This document shows, piece after piece, positions 25,501-40,500 of a DNA stretch of 64,000 nucleotides. Each line of letters begins with the position of its first letter. Positions within the stretch are counted from its first letter, which is position 1. The notes under the pieces are model-generated. The model made no database searches. It worked only from the letters and a program-made list of their open reading frames with translations, and was not told where the DNA came from. This DNA comes from Temnothorax longispinosus. Lineage: Eukaryota; Arthropoda; Insecta; Hymenoptera; Formicidae. The DNA is taken from positions 7,771,770 through 7,835,769 of the forward strand of contig NC_092364.1 in assembly GCF_030848805.1 (NCBI RefSeq), in the 5' to 3' direction. The position numbers and the translations under genes were made by a program.

Positions 25501-28500
25501 ATTTTGGATATTACCGCCTTGCTACGTATATTATTTATCACGAAAATAATAAAATGTTGAAAAAGAAGACAAATCAACGTCGCTTATTTTTGCGTCAACT
25601 GAGCGAAGAACTCACTATACCAGTTATCGAAGATCGTTTCCAAAATTTACAAATTATGAGAAACTTTTCAACGAAGCTTGCGATTAAAAGCGTTCTCGGA
25701 AGACAAGTGACTCCCGTAATTTCCTCTGGTTCCACACCTGCTATAGATAACACAGGCAGAAAACTCGTCACAGGTTCGTGTCACTTGTGCTATAAACAAA
25801 TTATTAAAAAACGGAGAAAAACTAGAAAATCCTGTGTGGAATGCAAAAAGCCTGTTTGCGACGAACACGCTGTCACTATTACAATGTGTACAGAATGTTA
25901 TAAATAAATAATTTTCTTATTTTTGATTATATAAACAATTGTTTTTTATTAATTTACCATTCCTATAACCATATTAATTATTCATAAATTAATTTAGTCA
26001 ATAACTATAATAAAACTCATATTTTTAAAAGTGGGTACCCGGGTACCCTGGGTATTAGAATCAAGTAGGTAAACTTCAAGACGATAATTTTTTTACTTCC
26101 GGGTATTGAAACAAAAAGTTCATTGCATATTTCGATAGTAAAAAGTTCAAATAGCGACGATCCGGGCGGTTATAAAGAAATTTTCATGCCAACATTAAAA
26201 ATTTTACCTATATATATGCACAGGTAGGTACCCGGGTACCCGGGTATTGACATAAGGGTTAAAATAAAAGTTAATTTATAAATAAAGAGTACAAATTATG
26301 TACATTTATGCATTAGTTATAGAAATTGTTAATATAATTTAAAATAAGGGTAAAATAAGGGACGCGTAAATATATAACGTGATAATGGCTCCGATAATTG
26401 AATCTATTTAGACGTTGCAATATGCTCGGCCAAATTAGCCTTTTCTTCTTCGTAAAAAAAGAACTCTAATCTCGTTATATTAGATTTAGCAGATGTAGCC
26501 GGCTACTCTCCCGATTGTTTAGCGAGCAATTTTCTCGACTTCCACGCTCATTTACGGGTTCTCGACAGTCGTTTGCGGAAAACCTTGTTGCCACTTCCGC
26601 GGGAGAGGCTCAAAGACGAGGGGACGCGCGCGCGAAGAGAGGAGCCAAACGGTGACGAGAATTAGGAAATGGAAGTTCGAGAACGAAGATGGCTTTTCTG
26701 ATACGGCGCATTTTCAAGATGGGACATCGCCGACACTGACGTGGAAATAAAGACGGATAGTAATGATATCCTGTGGATGGCGTGATATAAACGCGAATGT
26801 TCTCGAGAATGACAGCGATACGACACTCGATAGTATCGTGAAACACGCATAGTGCAATCGAAGCGAAATAGACCGTAATGATAACTGATGATCTGCTCCG
26901 TCGGATACTATAGCTCGTATAGGAAAGCCATAAACGCGAGATGAAAAAATAAGAACGCTGAAGAAAGAAAAAAATATCTGAAATAATTTCTTCTTTATTA
27001 AATCACACGTGTAATTAATTGCTAATGCGATTTGCAGTTTCTGGCATGTCGTTTTATCTTTACACGTGCGATGCATTTCTTAACTGCAATGTTAAATATT
27101 AAAGGATGAAATTTAAACCAATACCTGGAGTTAGATAACATTTTGTTATTTTTAACTACCATGTGTCGAAATATATTATTTTAACACAGAACAATATTAT
27201 TTTAACTTCATTGGCTTAGTTAATATAACAACATATTGAGTAGCGACTTATAGGAATGATTAAAAATGACTCAAAATGGATATAATTTCACAAAATATAA
27301 TTTTACAAAATTTTTCAAAAATATTAATTACTGCAGATATTTATAATATAGTGTGATTAACGCTAATCGACATATTAACCTATATAATAAATTTCTCAAT
27401 AGATTGATTCTCAAACTTGATTTAGAATTTAGCAAATGGCATTTGAAGTTAAATAAAAAGAGAAATCGCAATATCCTTCTTGGAAAGCTACACGTTAATT
27501 TATACAAACATTTACCCTTTTTATAATTTCTTAATCCGCGTACGAGACGAATAAAGTGAACCTTAGCTGTGTCAAGAATTACTAACTCAAATATCGCTTA
27601 GAAATTAATCAATTGTTATCATACCACTTTAAATTCATTGTACGGTTAACATTATGCTGATCCGTAGTAACCTCGTGTAATCGCATGTAAATCGTGTCAC
27701 GTGTAATCTCGTACTATTTCCGACGCAGAAAGCGACGTAATCACGCGAGAGTACTTCATGTCTTTATAATAAAGCGAATTGAGGGGAGGGGGGATTTGGA
27801 TTTACGAGTTGGAACTGTGTTACAGCGGCTAGAAACGCGAAGTATATATCGAGCGGCGCTCTTCATCGTGCCGATGTTATTGTATCGTAACGAAGAGACT
27901 GATATCGCGTGCTTACATTGAGCGAGAAACCTCGTTATAAGTGCATAAACGCATGAAAATAGAGTACTAATATTATTGAAATGGTCATTGAAACTTTAAC
28001 GAGGTTCTCATTTTTTTATACTTGAAAAAAAGAAATAAAAGAAATAGAAGGAGAAAGGGAACTTTTCTTCGTTTTAGTTTTCTTCACAGTTTGCAGTTAA
28101 TAAGACTCTCAGGCGCCTCAAAATAGTAACAGAAATTGCACACGATGTGTAGCAGCAGAAACTTTAATGACGTTATGACTATTTTAATTAAAATAATAAA
28201 ATAATAATAAAAAGCATTTTAATACCGTTTGATATAAGTCGCATATTCGAAAGTCTCGAAACATAGCGATACGTATTGACCGCGAAATACAGGAAGGAAT
28301 ACTCATTTACACAGCATCGAGAGTACTGATTTCACGGAGAGGTCGACGGCCCGTCGTCGTCGGTTTCGACGAAAACGTCTCGTATCGCGGACGCTGGGCG
28401 TCGCGCGATCGATGATCTAGATTGAACCTATAGGAAATTTCATTGAAAACCAGAGAGAACAAGCGATCGCCCGGATACCCGTGATATGTGAAAACTCCGG

Positions 28501-31500
28501 CGCGATCCAATATACCGTTTCAAACACGAGGACAGTACAATTACTTCACTATAAAGCGAACGGTGGAAACTCAAACTTCTCTTTATTCGCCATCGTCGAG
28601 CAAACGAGACGCGTCTATCGTGGCAATTGCGATAGTTCTTCTATGAGTTCAACTTTATTCATTCATCGTCATTTTGCATCTCTCACAGTCGGCCAAAATC
28701 TACATCTAATACGGACAATGAGACACAGCATTAAAATTGATGTATAAATTATATTAATTGCCATGCATTTATATGAAGATTTTAGGAAAAAAATAAAATT
28801 CCTTTTTGGAGTTTTTTTCTTCACATATAGATATAAAATAATTAAATAAAACGGTATAGATAAATTAATTTTAACATTGTTAGATAAATTTAAATAAATT
28901 TTAATCAATCTTGATAAATCTAATAATGTTAACAAATCTTAATAAATTTTGTTAAACTAAATTATTGAATTCTTCTCAAATCAGATTTGGTATGCGTGGT
29001 ATTGAGAACCATTTTCCAGTATCGATGAAACATTTTTGGATCCAATCAAATAGATTCTTTTGCAGTTTCTCAATGCTGGATATATTTTTACGGAATTCCT
29101 ATAAAATTAAAATTTTCTGGTTTTAAGAAAAGAGTAGAGTTCGTAACGATAGCATGGCGTTAGTTCTTTATCTTTCCCGTGACCGTTAATGCGCAACGTG
29201 AAGCTTGCCTGCACTTTAGGGATGGACATCGCGGTAACTTCCATCGTAAGCTCTTTGTACTTTCAAAAGTTCGAGCTCGGCCAGGGCCGCCTACAAATTA
29301 GGTGTTATTAGGATTTACGCCGGAAAGTTATATCAGCCTCGAGCGTCGCGCTGGCGACGTCATTGTCGCGTACACGTGCACCTTCTAAATGCGGAAAACA
29401 TGAAAAGCTCATCCGACTGACCATTACGACAACGACTAATAACTTCAAAGAAGAATTATCTTCACGCAACAAGATTACTGTTCGCACAAGCGTAATTAAT
29501 GCAAACGAATAATTTTCTCTATACAATTTTCTATGTACTCACGTCGATGAAACGTAAAAATATTTTTGCAAGATACTGTACTTTAAAAGCTGCATTTTAA
29601 ACTATACAGGGTGTTCCCTACGTAAGTACAAGAAATTGAAGGGGATATTCCGTGGCTTATTTTAGGAAGAAAAGTCCTATAAATATATGCTTTAAACTGC
29701 TTCGTTTTCAAAATATATGAGGGTGTTAAAGACGCACACCCCTGTTGGATCTAAAAATGTTTTATTAATACTAAAAAATGGTTCTTAATACCACGCATAC
29801 CAAATTTGAATAAAATATCTTTAAACGTTTTTCAGATTTTCAAAATTCCATTTTTTTTTCACAACTTTGTAAACCCGTATTTGAAAATAAAGCAGTTCAA
29901 CTGGGTATGTGTTTATAGGACCTTTTCTTCCTAAAATAAGCCACGTAATATGCTCTTCAATTTTTTATACTTACTTCGGAAACACCCTGTATTTTAAAAT
30001 ATATAAAAAAAGACTCAATTAGAAAACGCAAGCGGATGTCACGCGTTTAGTTTCCGAGCTCTCTTTTGACGATCGTGTTATTTCTTCGTCGTTAGAAGAA
30101 ATACGGGCGCCGGGGGTCGATCGATATAGCGCTCCCGCGCTTTTATCGTGGAGGCTGCTGAAGTTTTCGTTCGTGAGACTGAATACGGAATGACTCATCG
30201 CTTCGGTACGGTTTTACATCCTGTCCTAATTCAGGCCACGTAAAGGAGAGCTTCGTTTTCACGTCACGGTGTAGACTATACGCTTCGCTGCCGCACGTTC
30301 GTCACCGCGCTCCTCCATTACGCTTATCTCGCGAGTGCATTATGACGGAACCGATTGATGACGCCCGCGGAGTGCGTTGTCACATTTCTTGTCGCGCCGC
30401 GGAAAATATGGATGCTTTTAAGTGAACGCCGAGATATACGCGACGCCGAAAAACGACGCAATTTAAGAACTCGGATGATAGCTGGCAAGTGCTTTTGATA
30501 GCTGAGCACGATGTGTCACGTGTCCAGTATGATCTTAATTATATAATGTTCGCGAAGTCGAATATGTATCAATTATACCTAAATGTCTCTTGCGTCTATT
30601 TTTTAGAAAACTTGTTTTTATTTGTGTTTATCATCTTACAGACTTCCATAGATTAACCCTTTGTGTCAGGAATTTTCGTATCAGATCGATTTTCTTAAAC
30701 TTGGCTGAAAAAGCGGAAAAAAAACACTGTGTGTCCCACTGTGCCGCATGTAAAATAGATGCATAAAATATTAAGCAAAAAAAAATAAGTAAATTAACAT
30801 TTACGTAAGATTTGAATATGGTTCACAGATATTTTTTGTGTAAAATATTTTGCATGTCATTCTTGTCACTCCATAGAAAAATTTTTATTCATAGAAAATA
30901 AAATATAAATTGTACATTTCTTTATAACTCGAATGTAATCGAGTTCTAAAACGAAAACACACAATTTCGAATTATGTGACTAGGGGAGCAATACGAATGC
31001 GCAGGTCTATCTTTATCTATCTTTATCTAATTCTAAGAGAGAGATTTTGTTCGTTAAAGAAACTAAAGAACTTACACGTAAACCAGCATGGGATACTTGG
31101 TGGCACCGCTCAAGTCAGCACCCGGTGGTATCAGGAGCCTCACCTGGGCATTAAAGCCACCAGGAACTGGGACTCTATATCTATGGACGATCGGCTGCGA
31201 TTTTTCCATTATTATATCAGTCACTACATTATTGTCCTCCCACACGGAGAGCAACGTGGTATTCTGAAAGTAGAAAAGCAAGAAGAAATTAATGAAATTA
31301 ATATTATTTTAATATTATTTCATATTATTTTTTAATTCAATTATTTTATTTAACATTAAAATTTTCGTGAAAAAATTAAATTCCACAATGGTAGAATTGG
31401 AAATCGCAAGAGCTTAAATCTAAAACTATAAAAAAAGATATTAAATCAGCATCGACTGATTGCAAACTTTAATACGCAACAAACTAAACGAATATTAATC

Positions 31501-34500
31501 TTATGCGTTTTGCATATATAGGTTAACTACTGGCCATTCGCCATTTATGATATTTATCCGACATCATAATAACGACTACCTATCTTCTCAAAGCTCAATT
31601 TTTCTTCCATCTTCATCCGCTTTGGATACCATATCGATCGCTGGTCACTTCCTGACTCTGACATCGTCATAATCGCGATAGCTGGTTACACGCCGAAGGC
31701 GGTGAATAACATCGTCAACACACTCGGAGACACTTCCGCAAACTTGCGAGAAGTCAGAAGAACGTTTAGTGGTTTGCCTTCCCTAAAGTACTTCGCAACT
31801 TCAATCGCATCCTCCGAGCGCGGTTTGCCGGCCGGAATCGATTCGGTTCAAAGGGCAGCCACTTTCGCGGGTAGTTGTCCGAAGTAGTTTTTTCCTCTCC
31901 TCAGCATGACGGGACAGGATGCGAGGGTATTCGCGGTATATCCCGCGATAAAAAATTACATTAGAAAAGTCGGAACGGGGGAGCCAATGCTCGCCTCCAA
32001 GGGCGCCAGGGCGATTTACCCACGCCGAAGTTTCCCAGTCCGCGTTTTTGCGAACCGAGTTTACCCGCGAGTTCTGCACCCCCTTTCCCGCCAACCTACG
32101 TCCTTCTTGACGCTCGGGGCAAATGTAACGCGCAATCTGCGCGCTTTTGTGCGTCGCGAGCACTCGACGAGAGTTCGCCGCCACGCCGACCTGACTAGAC
32201 GGCGAATCTCGATTTTGCATCGCTGCCGCGAGAACTTTTTCTCCGGGCGTTCGCGCTCGCGGATCCGCGTTACCGAAGTTTCTTCGTCGAATGACAGGCG
32301 ATCTCTGGCGAGGTGGTTTCCGGCTTTTGTAGGAATCCCGTACCGATCGCGATATGACGTGGCGATATCGATTTTCGATCGAGAGGCGGATATATATATA
32401 TTTTTTCCCCTCTCTCTCGCGGTTTGCTGCACCAGATATATAGGACGGCCGCAAGTTTGCGCCGTTGCGAATATGCTTCACGTATAAGGATAGGTTGATT
32501 AAGTTTTGAAGAAGCCAAGAAGCAACGGAGCATTTTTCACTCTACAGTGTTAATTTTACAGTGGATTTTAGCTCTTTGAGAGATATATAAAAACAAATTC
32601 CTTAAATATATTACAAGTTATTCCTTAAATATATTAATTATATTAAATATATTATTATTTATACTTTTTCAATCTTTTAAAAAGTCGCTCTCAAATTATA
32701 AATTAATTATTAATTGAACAAAATTTTATTTCAACTTCCAGCTTAATCAAGTTTAATGATAAATACTAACCTGCAAGGAAGAATTCGACATTCTCGTTTA
32801 ATTTGTCGCGTATACCTATAATGAAAGCGCTCGATATTTTTTCCTTTCCAGAGCGCGGAGAGAACAAGAGAAAAGTTCAAATAATGGTATGTAACTTATT
32901 TGAACTTTATCGTCATGGAAACTCAGCCGCGAGTTAGAATTGTGGTAGAATTGTATTTGCATACCGCGAGTTTGGAACCATTGTTAATCGCTCGCGAGAG
33001 AAAAAATTAACTCTAAATTAATGAAAAATCTCGCTGCGTGAATTATATACGAATTTTCCCAGCGATGAAGGAGTTTCTTCCGGCGCAGCGGAGAGTAATA
33101 ATGGCATATCGAGAGAGTCAAGCGCAATCAATTGGCATCACTTTGAGCCTTTTGTAAATTTCGATAATAGTCCGTATCATAATATCGACGTAATTGGATC
33201 GGCATGCAGGAGTGCCTCATAAATCGCGTCAAAGTGCAGCGAAGATCGACAAAGGGATTCCAGAGGGGATTTTGTACGTGCCCGTTTGCGACTTCGCTGA
33301 TGCACGTGTAATATTCGCGTATAACAAATCGCTCTATTAATCCTCGAAAAATGATATTAAAAACGTGTGCGGTGGTGTATAAAATATCACCGCGCTCTTT
33401 TACGCGGAAAGTTTTCATAAATGTGATATCTCATCTGCAAATCAATAACGATCAGTGTTTATGATCATTTTGATTTGAAGAAGAGAAAATATCGAGAAAG
33501 TAAGTGTGGATGGTATAATATTTCGTGACTTGTTACAATATGATAAAAGTGGATAAAAAAATCTTTTTAAGCGCGTTTATAGATTATCCATAATTATTCG
33601 TTGTAGATCTTACGAAGCAAAAAAGAGATGTACGACTATTTGTTAATTAAAACGGCCAAAGAAAGAAAGCAGACCCGATCCGCACGGGTCTGGAAACGCG
33701 AATTTCATCGACAAGGTCGCTCTTTAACGTAATTGGATTAACGCTCATTGTCGACGGTTTCCCGAGCGAGAAGACCAATTATCAGCATTAAGCGGCCGCG
33801 CGAAAATAAGCGATAAAGGCGCCGGATAGTCAGATTTTCGCTCCGCTGATCGCGATAAAGCACGTGGATTCGTTCTCGACATTTTGCGCGTCAGGCGCCC
33901 TCCAAGTTCGACCAGTTCCACTTGATCCCTTTCCTCCTCCGTCCGTCTGTCGCTGCGGTAATCAGATTACAAAAGAGATAGCTCGATGTAAATTGAGCGT
34001 ACTCATCCGTACTAGCGCGGTGGTGAAGAGACATTTTAAAACGTCCTAAAGATACCTAGCTGTATAAAATTTATATTTTATTATATTATTGTATATATGT
34101 ACATGTATTATCTTATTATATTTTAGTGTAGTTTCAGTGTATTTTATTATTTTATTATATTATAGAATTTAAATTGATATCAACGAAAGCTAAATAGAAA
34201 CTTGAACCAGTTTATTTGAAGCTGATCGAGAGTAAAAAATGTGGTACGTGCATTTTTATTTCGGCGGTGCTCTCAATTGTTATTAAAATTAATTTGCCGA
34301 TTTGGATCTTCCTCGTATGTGAACAATCCGTCATCGTTTTTTGCTAGATTCTTCCTTTTCTTGCTCCGATAATTTGCGACGCCCCGACCCGCCTGTCATC
34401 ATGGAAAGTCGACGGAGGAATTTGATTATCGAAAGTAATGAAACTTTCATCCGACCGCAAACTTTTCTCCGAGAACGGCGGGCGCAGGTAGATTGGCGAA

Positions 34501-37500
34501 TAAGCAAATGGATGGATAGATTATAGATAGACTGGAAAGGGGGAAGAGGAAAATCGGTCTGAGGAGGCGTTCCTTCTAGACTAGTATACTCAGCCTCTTA
34601 TACCAAATAATTCTGGATTTAAGTTTTATGGAGACGATAAAAAAACAATAGACGTAATTGTTTATTCTCGAGTGATATGTATTTATATAACTTATTTTAT
34701 AATTTTATTCTATTCAATCAATTTAAATTTTACATGATTTTTATTTATTGCGGGTTATGAAGACTTTTCGATAAAATTGCTTCCCTTATTGCTTTCTGCA
34801 ATTAATAATTGTAAGTGATATCTTCTATATTTAATAAACTCTCATATTATTATTAATCATCTAAAATAAATAATAAACTAAAAATTTTTTTTTAAATTTT
34901 AATTTAAAAGAATTCAATATTTAAGAAGAATTTAATACTAAAAAAAAGCAGTAACAATAAGTATCTCACAAAAACGGTTCATGAATGAGAATGGAATATG
35001 CATAAAATTTTATAATGTTTGTATAGAAAACACCATAATACACGCGCTACATGCTCGCTACATAATATGCTCTTGTCAGAGTTCATATACAAAATGTAGT
35101 AATTAGAAGTTATAATGAACGCGTGTTTGCGTTAATATGAGCAGTTAATCAAGTTTAATATTTACGTATATGAATACCATAACGGCTTTCACGATTTCAC
35201 CAATGTTGATTAATTGTTAATTAATAAAGTAAATCTGCTAATCATAATTAATTAAATATATTTTATTTGTCGACACTATGGCTACAATTCGGAGGGAGGA
35301 AGCGACAATTGAATTGAATTGAATAGCGATTAAAATCACGTGCGATATGAAATTATCGGAATTTCGCGCAAAAAGCTACATTTTCTAATTGATATCCTTT
35401 AATATTAAAAAAATACATTTTGTTATAATTATATAAATATTATACAAATAAATTTTACAGTATTTTTAAATTTATTTCTCTTCTTTTGTCGAGAGATACT
35501 CGTTAATGCCTTCATCAATCTTCTTCTATCTTTCTCATAAAACGTCGATCTAGAATGACTTGGTGTAAAGGCCTGAGTATACCGATCAAGCAGAAGCTTC
35601 TCCTCGAACCGATTTTCCTCTTTCCTCTCTCTGTTTCTCGTCTCATAAAAATTGTATAATACAAAGATTTCGAAATATCTCAATATTAACAAATATTGGA
35701 ACTTAGTAAACAGCAACACTGACATAAACATCCATAACTATCGATTTCATTTTGCAACATGACGCGATCACCATCATGCGGGCGCTATCAAGAATATCGC
35801 TATAAAAGCAATAATATCGCATATATGAATGCGTATGGCCATGTGCATTCTGATTACATATCAAATTGGCATAACAATGCTTTATAAATAGAAAAGTTAC
35901 GGGTAAAGCTACTCCTACACGTTTGCTTCTTCAGCAAAAAGAGTTCTGCGAGTTCTATCATAATAATATTCAGCATTTTACAGAATATTCGACAGTCATC
36001 TTCCGTAATTTTAATTAACGTTCGAACAATATTAAAACGTATTCCTTATAATCATTTAAATTTATTATATTTAAAAAATAATTCGTTAAAGATTTAAGCG
36101 AGGTTTGTCATTCGATAAATTCAAAAGTGACGCTAAATTTTTTTTGACGAGTGTTACACCAAAGACTATGAGTGACAAATTTTGTTTTATTCTGCAACAT
36201 TGTTCACTCTGGTAAGTTATTAAATTTATACGCGACACTTCCGAATCGTCGATTCCAACCAACGGCTGTTGTTGATTGCGTCATTTCTCTCAACGTGTTT
36301 TATTTACGTTAGCAAAATTGGAAATTGATACAAAACGTGACCCGGTCGAAAATGGTTGCAGGCATTGCATGCGGTCAAATAGGCCAGAGAGACAGAACCG
36401 AGGCAACATTTGAATAGTTTTGCAGCGCACCGTCATTTTAAAACACGATACGGCAGCTTATTTTTTTCAATTTCCAACAATTTTCAGTTTTCAGCAATTT
36501 AATCGCAATAAAAGTCTACTTTTTTCCCATTTTTTGCATTTAATTATTATACAAGTTCTAATTACACGTTCGAATATGCATGATTCAAGTTACATCGGCG
36601 CGTGAAAATAAATAACTTTTCGGTTTACGCGTCCAATTATTTCCCTTCTACGAATTCAAAAACAATACGAGGGAGTTTACTCGCGGCTTAACACATCGCC
36701 GGCGTGCAATCGCGTTTGCCGCGCGTGTATTGTGCTTTTTACGAGGTCGCCAACAATGTCGCGATAATCTGTCTCGGCGTGATTTCGATCTGATTAGGCC
36801 GAGCGAACGGGTATCGCGGGCGCAATGTGTTTTGCGCGCGGGATTTCGAGCTTTGTTATGCCGTTACCACCGCCGCACCGTGCACTGCACCGGTGTGCAG
36901 GCCGCCGCTCGTATATTACTCGCAGCGCGCAACGTTCCAGGACTAAATCGTGGCGCATAGTACCTACTACGCGTATTCTATTGCTGTAACAAAATTTATT
37001 CGATTCGCTTGTCTGATAGCGAACCCACCCGCGGGTTCGTGTACCTCTCACTAGCAGAATTACGCGGCCGTCATCCATACGTCTATATCGTATGCAAATG
37101 CACGCGCGCGCGCGCGTGCAATGCGAAAGATCATTGTTCGCGGTTCCGGATATAATATTGTGATTTGTAATGCAACGCGCGGAGCAAAAGGAATTTCACA
37201 GGATATATGCACGAATTTTCTCTCTTTCGCGCGCGCGCGCTCTCGCTCTATTCGGAGGGGATCAAATTTGTAGAAATCTGGGCTGCATACAACGTAATGA
37301 TTGATGAAACCTATCAAACGCGCCGCGCAGCAATAACATTGCGCTCAAAGCTTGAAACTGGTATGGGAGAAAGCGGGAATATACGAGATACCTGTTACGT
37401 TCCCATCGCCTAATGAAATTAGAGGTCCGAAATCTGATGGATTATCGCTCATTATTTTGAATTTCAGATATTAATTGCTTCGAAGACCGAAATTTAGGCG

Positions 37501-40500
37501 CGTAACGTACGCAAATTATGTTATCCATGATTATATAATTCCATGCCGTTACGCATTCCAAATTTTTTAGGTACACCCGTATCGTCGTGTTTACACAGTA
37601 AAAAATCGTGTGTACATAGCGGTCCAAATGTTAAAATTTTCTTGTGTTACCAAGATTTGATTATTATTTCAATGTAAAATTAACATACAACAGATATGTT
37701 ATTTTTTTCTTAACATTTTCATGTGTTACATTTATGTCAACGTGATAACTTAACACTTTATATATGTAATTTAGAAATTGAATATTATTTTAAGTTCTTT
37801 TAACACAATTACTTTAAAAAATCAACACGTCTGAAAGTTATTTTAACACAGTAAAAGTTAAAGTAAATTTTCAAAATAATCGTAAACTTTGACACACAAA
37901 ATAATCAAATTGACTAAAATTAAATGTTTCTATTACATATAATACAAGTAAAATGTGTAAAAAAATTAATATCATGTGTTAATATAACTTAAAAAATAAA
38001 GTCGAAAGAACAAATATAAATGTAAAGTATAATGTCAATTAATTAACATTTCTAATTTGTCAACAAGTAACACACGATGAATGAGTCATTTTAACTTAAA
38101 ATTTAGAGTGGACTTTCTGGGACATGTAAAAAATGTTAAAATTACACAAAATTTTACTGTGTATTTTACGAAAGAAGGACCCATACGCTGCTCTGCGTTT
38201 CGCGTCATTGTACATCGCTGCTAATTATCTCTTTTATCAAACGCATCATCTATTTTCACAATAGTTTTATTAGCGTATTTTATTGATATTGATTAAGTGA
38301 TTGATATTGTAAAGATCTTATCTCTACACTTTATAGCTAATACCTATATTCTTTAAAAATTGTTTTAATTAGAAAAACGTATGAAATCTTTCTAAGTTTC
38401 AAGACGGTTTACGGTAGACAGAGCTGCGAGAAAGATAAAAGTATCAGATAGATGCGTACCTTATTGTAGATGGCTATATCGGGTACTCCGGGTCCGGCGC
38501 AAGTGAGCACGTAATGCGAATTGTCAGTGGAGAATTTAGCGCTGTTGTACAAACAACGGCTGCCGTCCCTCTCCCTGACAACGTTACAAGTCAAACACGC
38601 CGACTTGTGCCCCGGATCCAGCAGCGACACTCTGTACAGATGCTGAACCGCCGACTCGCGTTCCGAGGTCGCCAAGTAGTATCTGTAACAAAAATAAGTA
38701 TATATTTTCCTTCGACAAATGTACTACGATCAGGTTTGCCTTCATAAATCCGGCGTCTTCGCGCGATTGATTTCTTTGGCTAACTGTATATGTATATTTT
38801 TGCTTTCTTTCTTTCTTTTCGAATACATAAACAATCATGTAATTTTGGGGTCTTAATTACTTTTGCGCGGTATAATGAAGTGGTAATCATTGTGTCACGC
38901 GTGCAAGCGCAGCAAGGAAATTATATTAACGTTCGCGTTGGAATGACGTCGGCCAAGTGTCTCGCGCCGACGTCACATTACCGCTAAGAAATTAGTTTTT
39001 CACTATCTGCATTATGGGACATGGAGAACACCTGTTGCGACGCCTAAGATATGCGATAACCGGCGAAGACAAATTGTTCACTAGCTCGATGCTATAACAC
39101 CACGCCAAGACGTGTCTCAACGAGGTGTATTTAGCGGACTATTATCTCGTGTCCTGCGCTAATCCCTCGCCTTCCCTCCGCCAACCAGCCACATGTTCTT
39201 CAGACAGCGGAGTGTTCCATCAGCGCGCGGAATACGAGAAGCGGAGTAGGACGCCCGCTAAACGGAAGTGCACGCAATTTCCATATGGACCGCGCGCGCG
39301 CTGTCACCGAAGAGATCCCCCGGTTGTCGATTTATTGAGAGTCGCTCCCATTCTGGGCCATCAAGCCGATCAAGCGGTTACGTCAGCAGAATGCTGCCCC
39401 ATTAGATACAATCAGAAAGCTGATGGTGTAAATTGCGGCCATTGACTGTCCGCTGCTTGCCCCGTACCTGTGTGCCGCTGATACCATCACGCATTAATCA
39501 GATCTATTGTTCTCCGTCGGTTCCCGACGCTTTCCGAATGCGAGAGACGCTTTACGTAAAGCATCCATCTTTTTCTTTCTAAATCCAAGTGCTCGCGCGA
39601 CTAAAGATTCATTTTTAACTGGGACGAATAAAAAGAGGAGGTCACATGAACAGATGTTTGAAGTTGATTCTCTTACAAATTACGTCATAATTACGATTTT
39701 GATCGTAAAATTTATAATTTAAATGTTTTTTTTTTGCAAAAAAAGAGTAATAAGTATTTTTTACGATTTTTACGTGAAATGTTTCAGATTATATTTCCTG
39801 TTTTATTTTTGGTGAATAAATTACCTATAGATAAAACATTGACTACATTTCGTTATTTTCTTTGACTATTAATATCAGAGTTATATTCGAATATTAGCAA
39901 AATATTAGTATTAAACTAGTGGTTTGATGTAACGGAACTTATGCTGTTTATTTGAAAGTTCGAATCTCCGCTGTCTTATCGCTGCGTATGCAAATTGTAG
40001 CCCTCAGTGATGCAGCATCGCGAGTGGGATTGCCAAACGTGGTCGGAAAATTTGTAGAACCGCAGTGGCGCTCATGCTAACGATCGTCAAATCGATAATA
40101 CTTTCTAGATTTTTAAAATAACGAATCCTTGATAGTCGATATTTTTTTTTAATTTCATGGAAAGCTATTGCAGGGCATAATGTCAAATTTCACGTTTTCA
40201 AATAGCTCTGCAATTTCTCTTATTTCGTGGCGTATGAAAGCCTCCTGCATAGAGAGACCATTAAATATTTGACAAAAAGTCTCTTGGAAGATTCAAAGGA
40301 GGATTCGACTGGAGGACCAAGGGCGTGTTGTGAATTCTCTACCGCTTCTCTATCGTAAACCGAGGGAAATCAAGCGAACACGGTAAGTCGCCGGCAGTTC
40401 CGCCGGGTCGGTAAGATAGATGACTCCGGGTTATTTAGAATGGATTAATTCGAGCATCCTGTTAATTTAGCCTATCGCATCAATCTTGAATGACCTCGGG

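Larger units (their letters stand above)
26263..31075 (-). other. Peptidase intron (E-F), right of the piggyBac copy
   Basis: AT-rich with a modest CpG-rich patch near 26,500-26,720. It contains a dispersed-repeat copy (27084-27226), a 63-bp inverted fragment (28981-29043) and the MITE at 29607-29989. No gene recognised. Confidence 0.6.

Noticed and set aside
31801..32487. 226-aa minus and 193-aa plus ORFs
   Set aside because: They overlap on opposite strands in a CpG-rich block, have Arg-rich low-information translations and no domain. Composition explains the lack of stops.
39930..39985. tRNA-like B box (AGTTCGAATCTCC)
   Set aside because: No acceptable A box, anticodon arm or acceptor stem can be folded around it.
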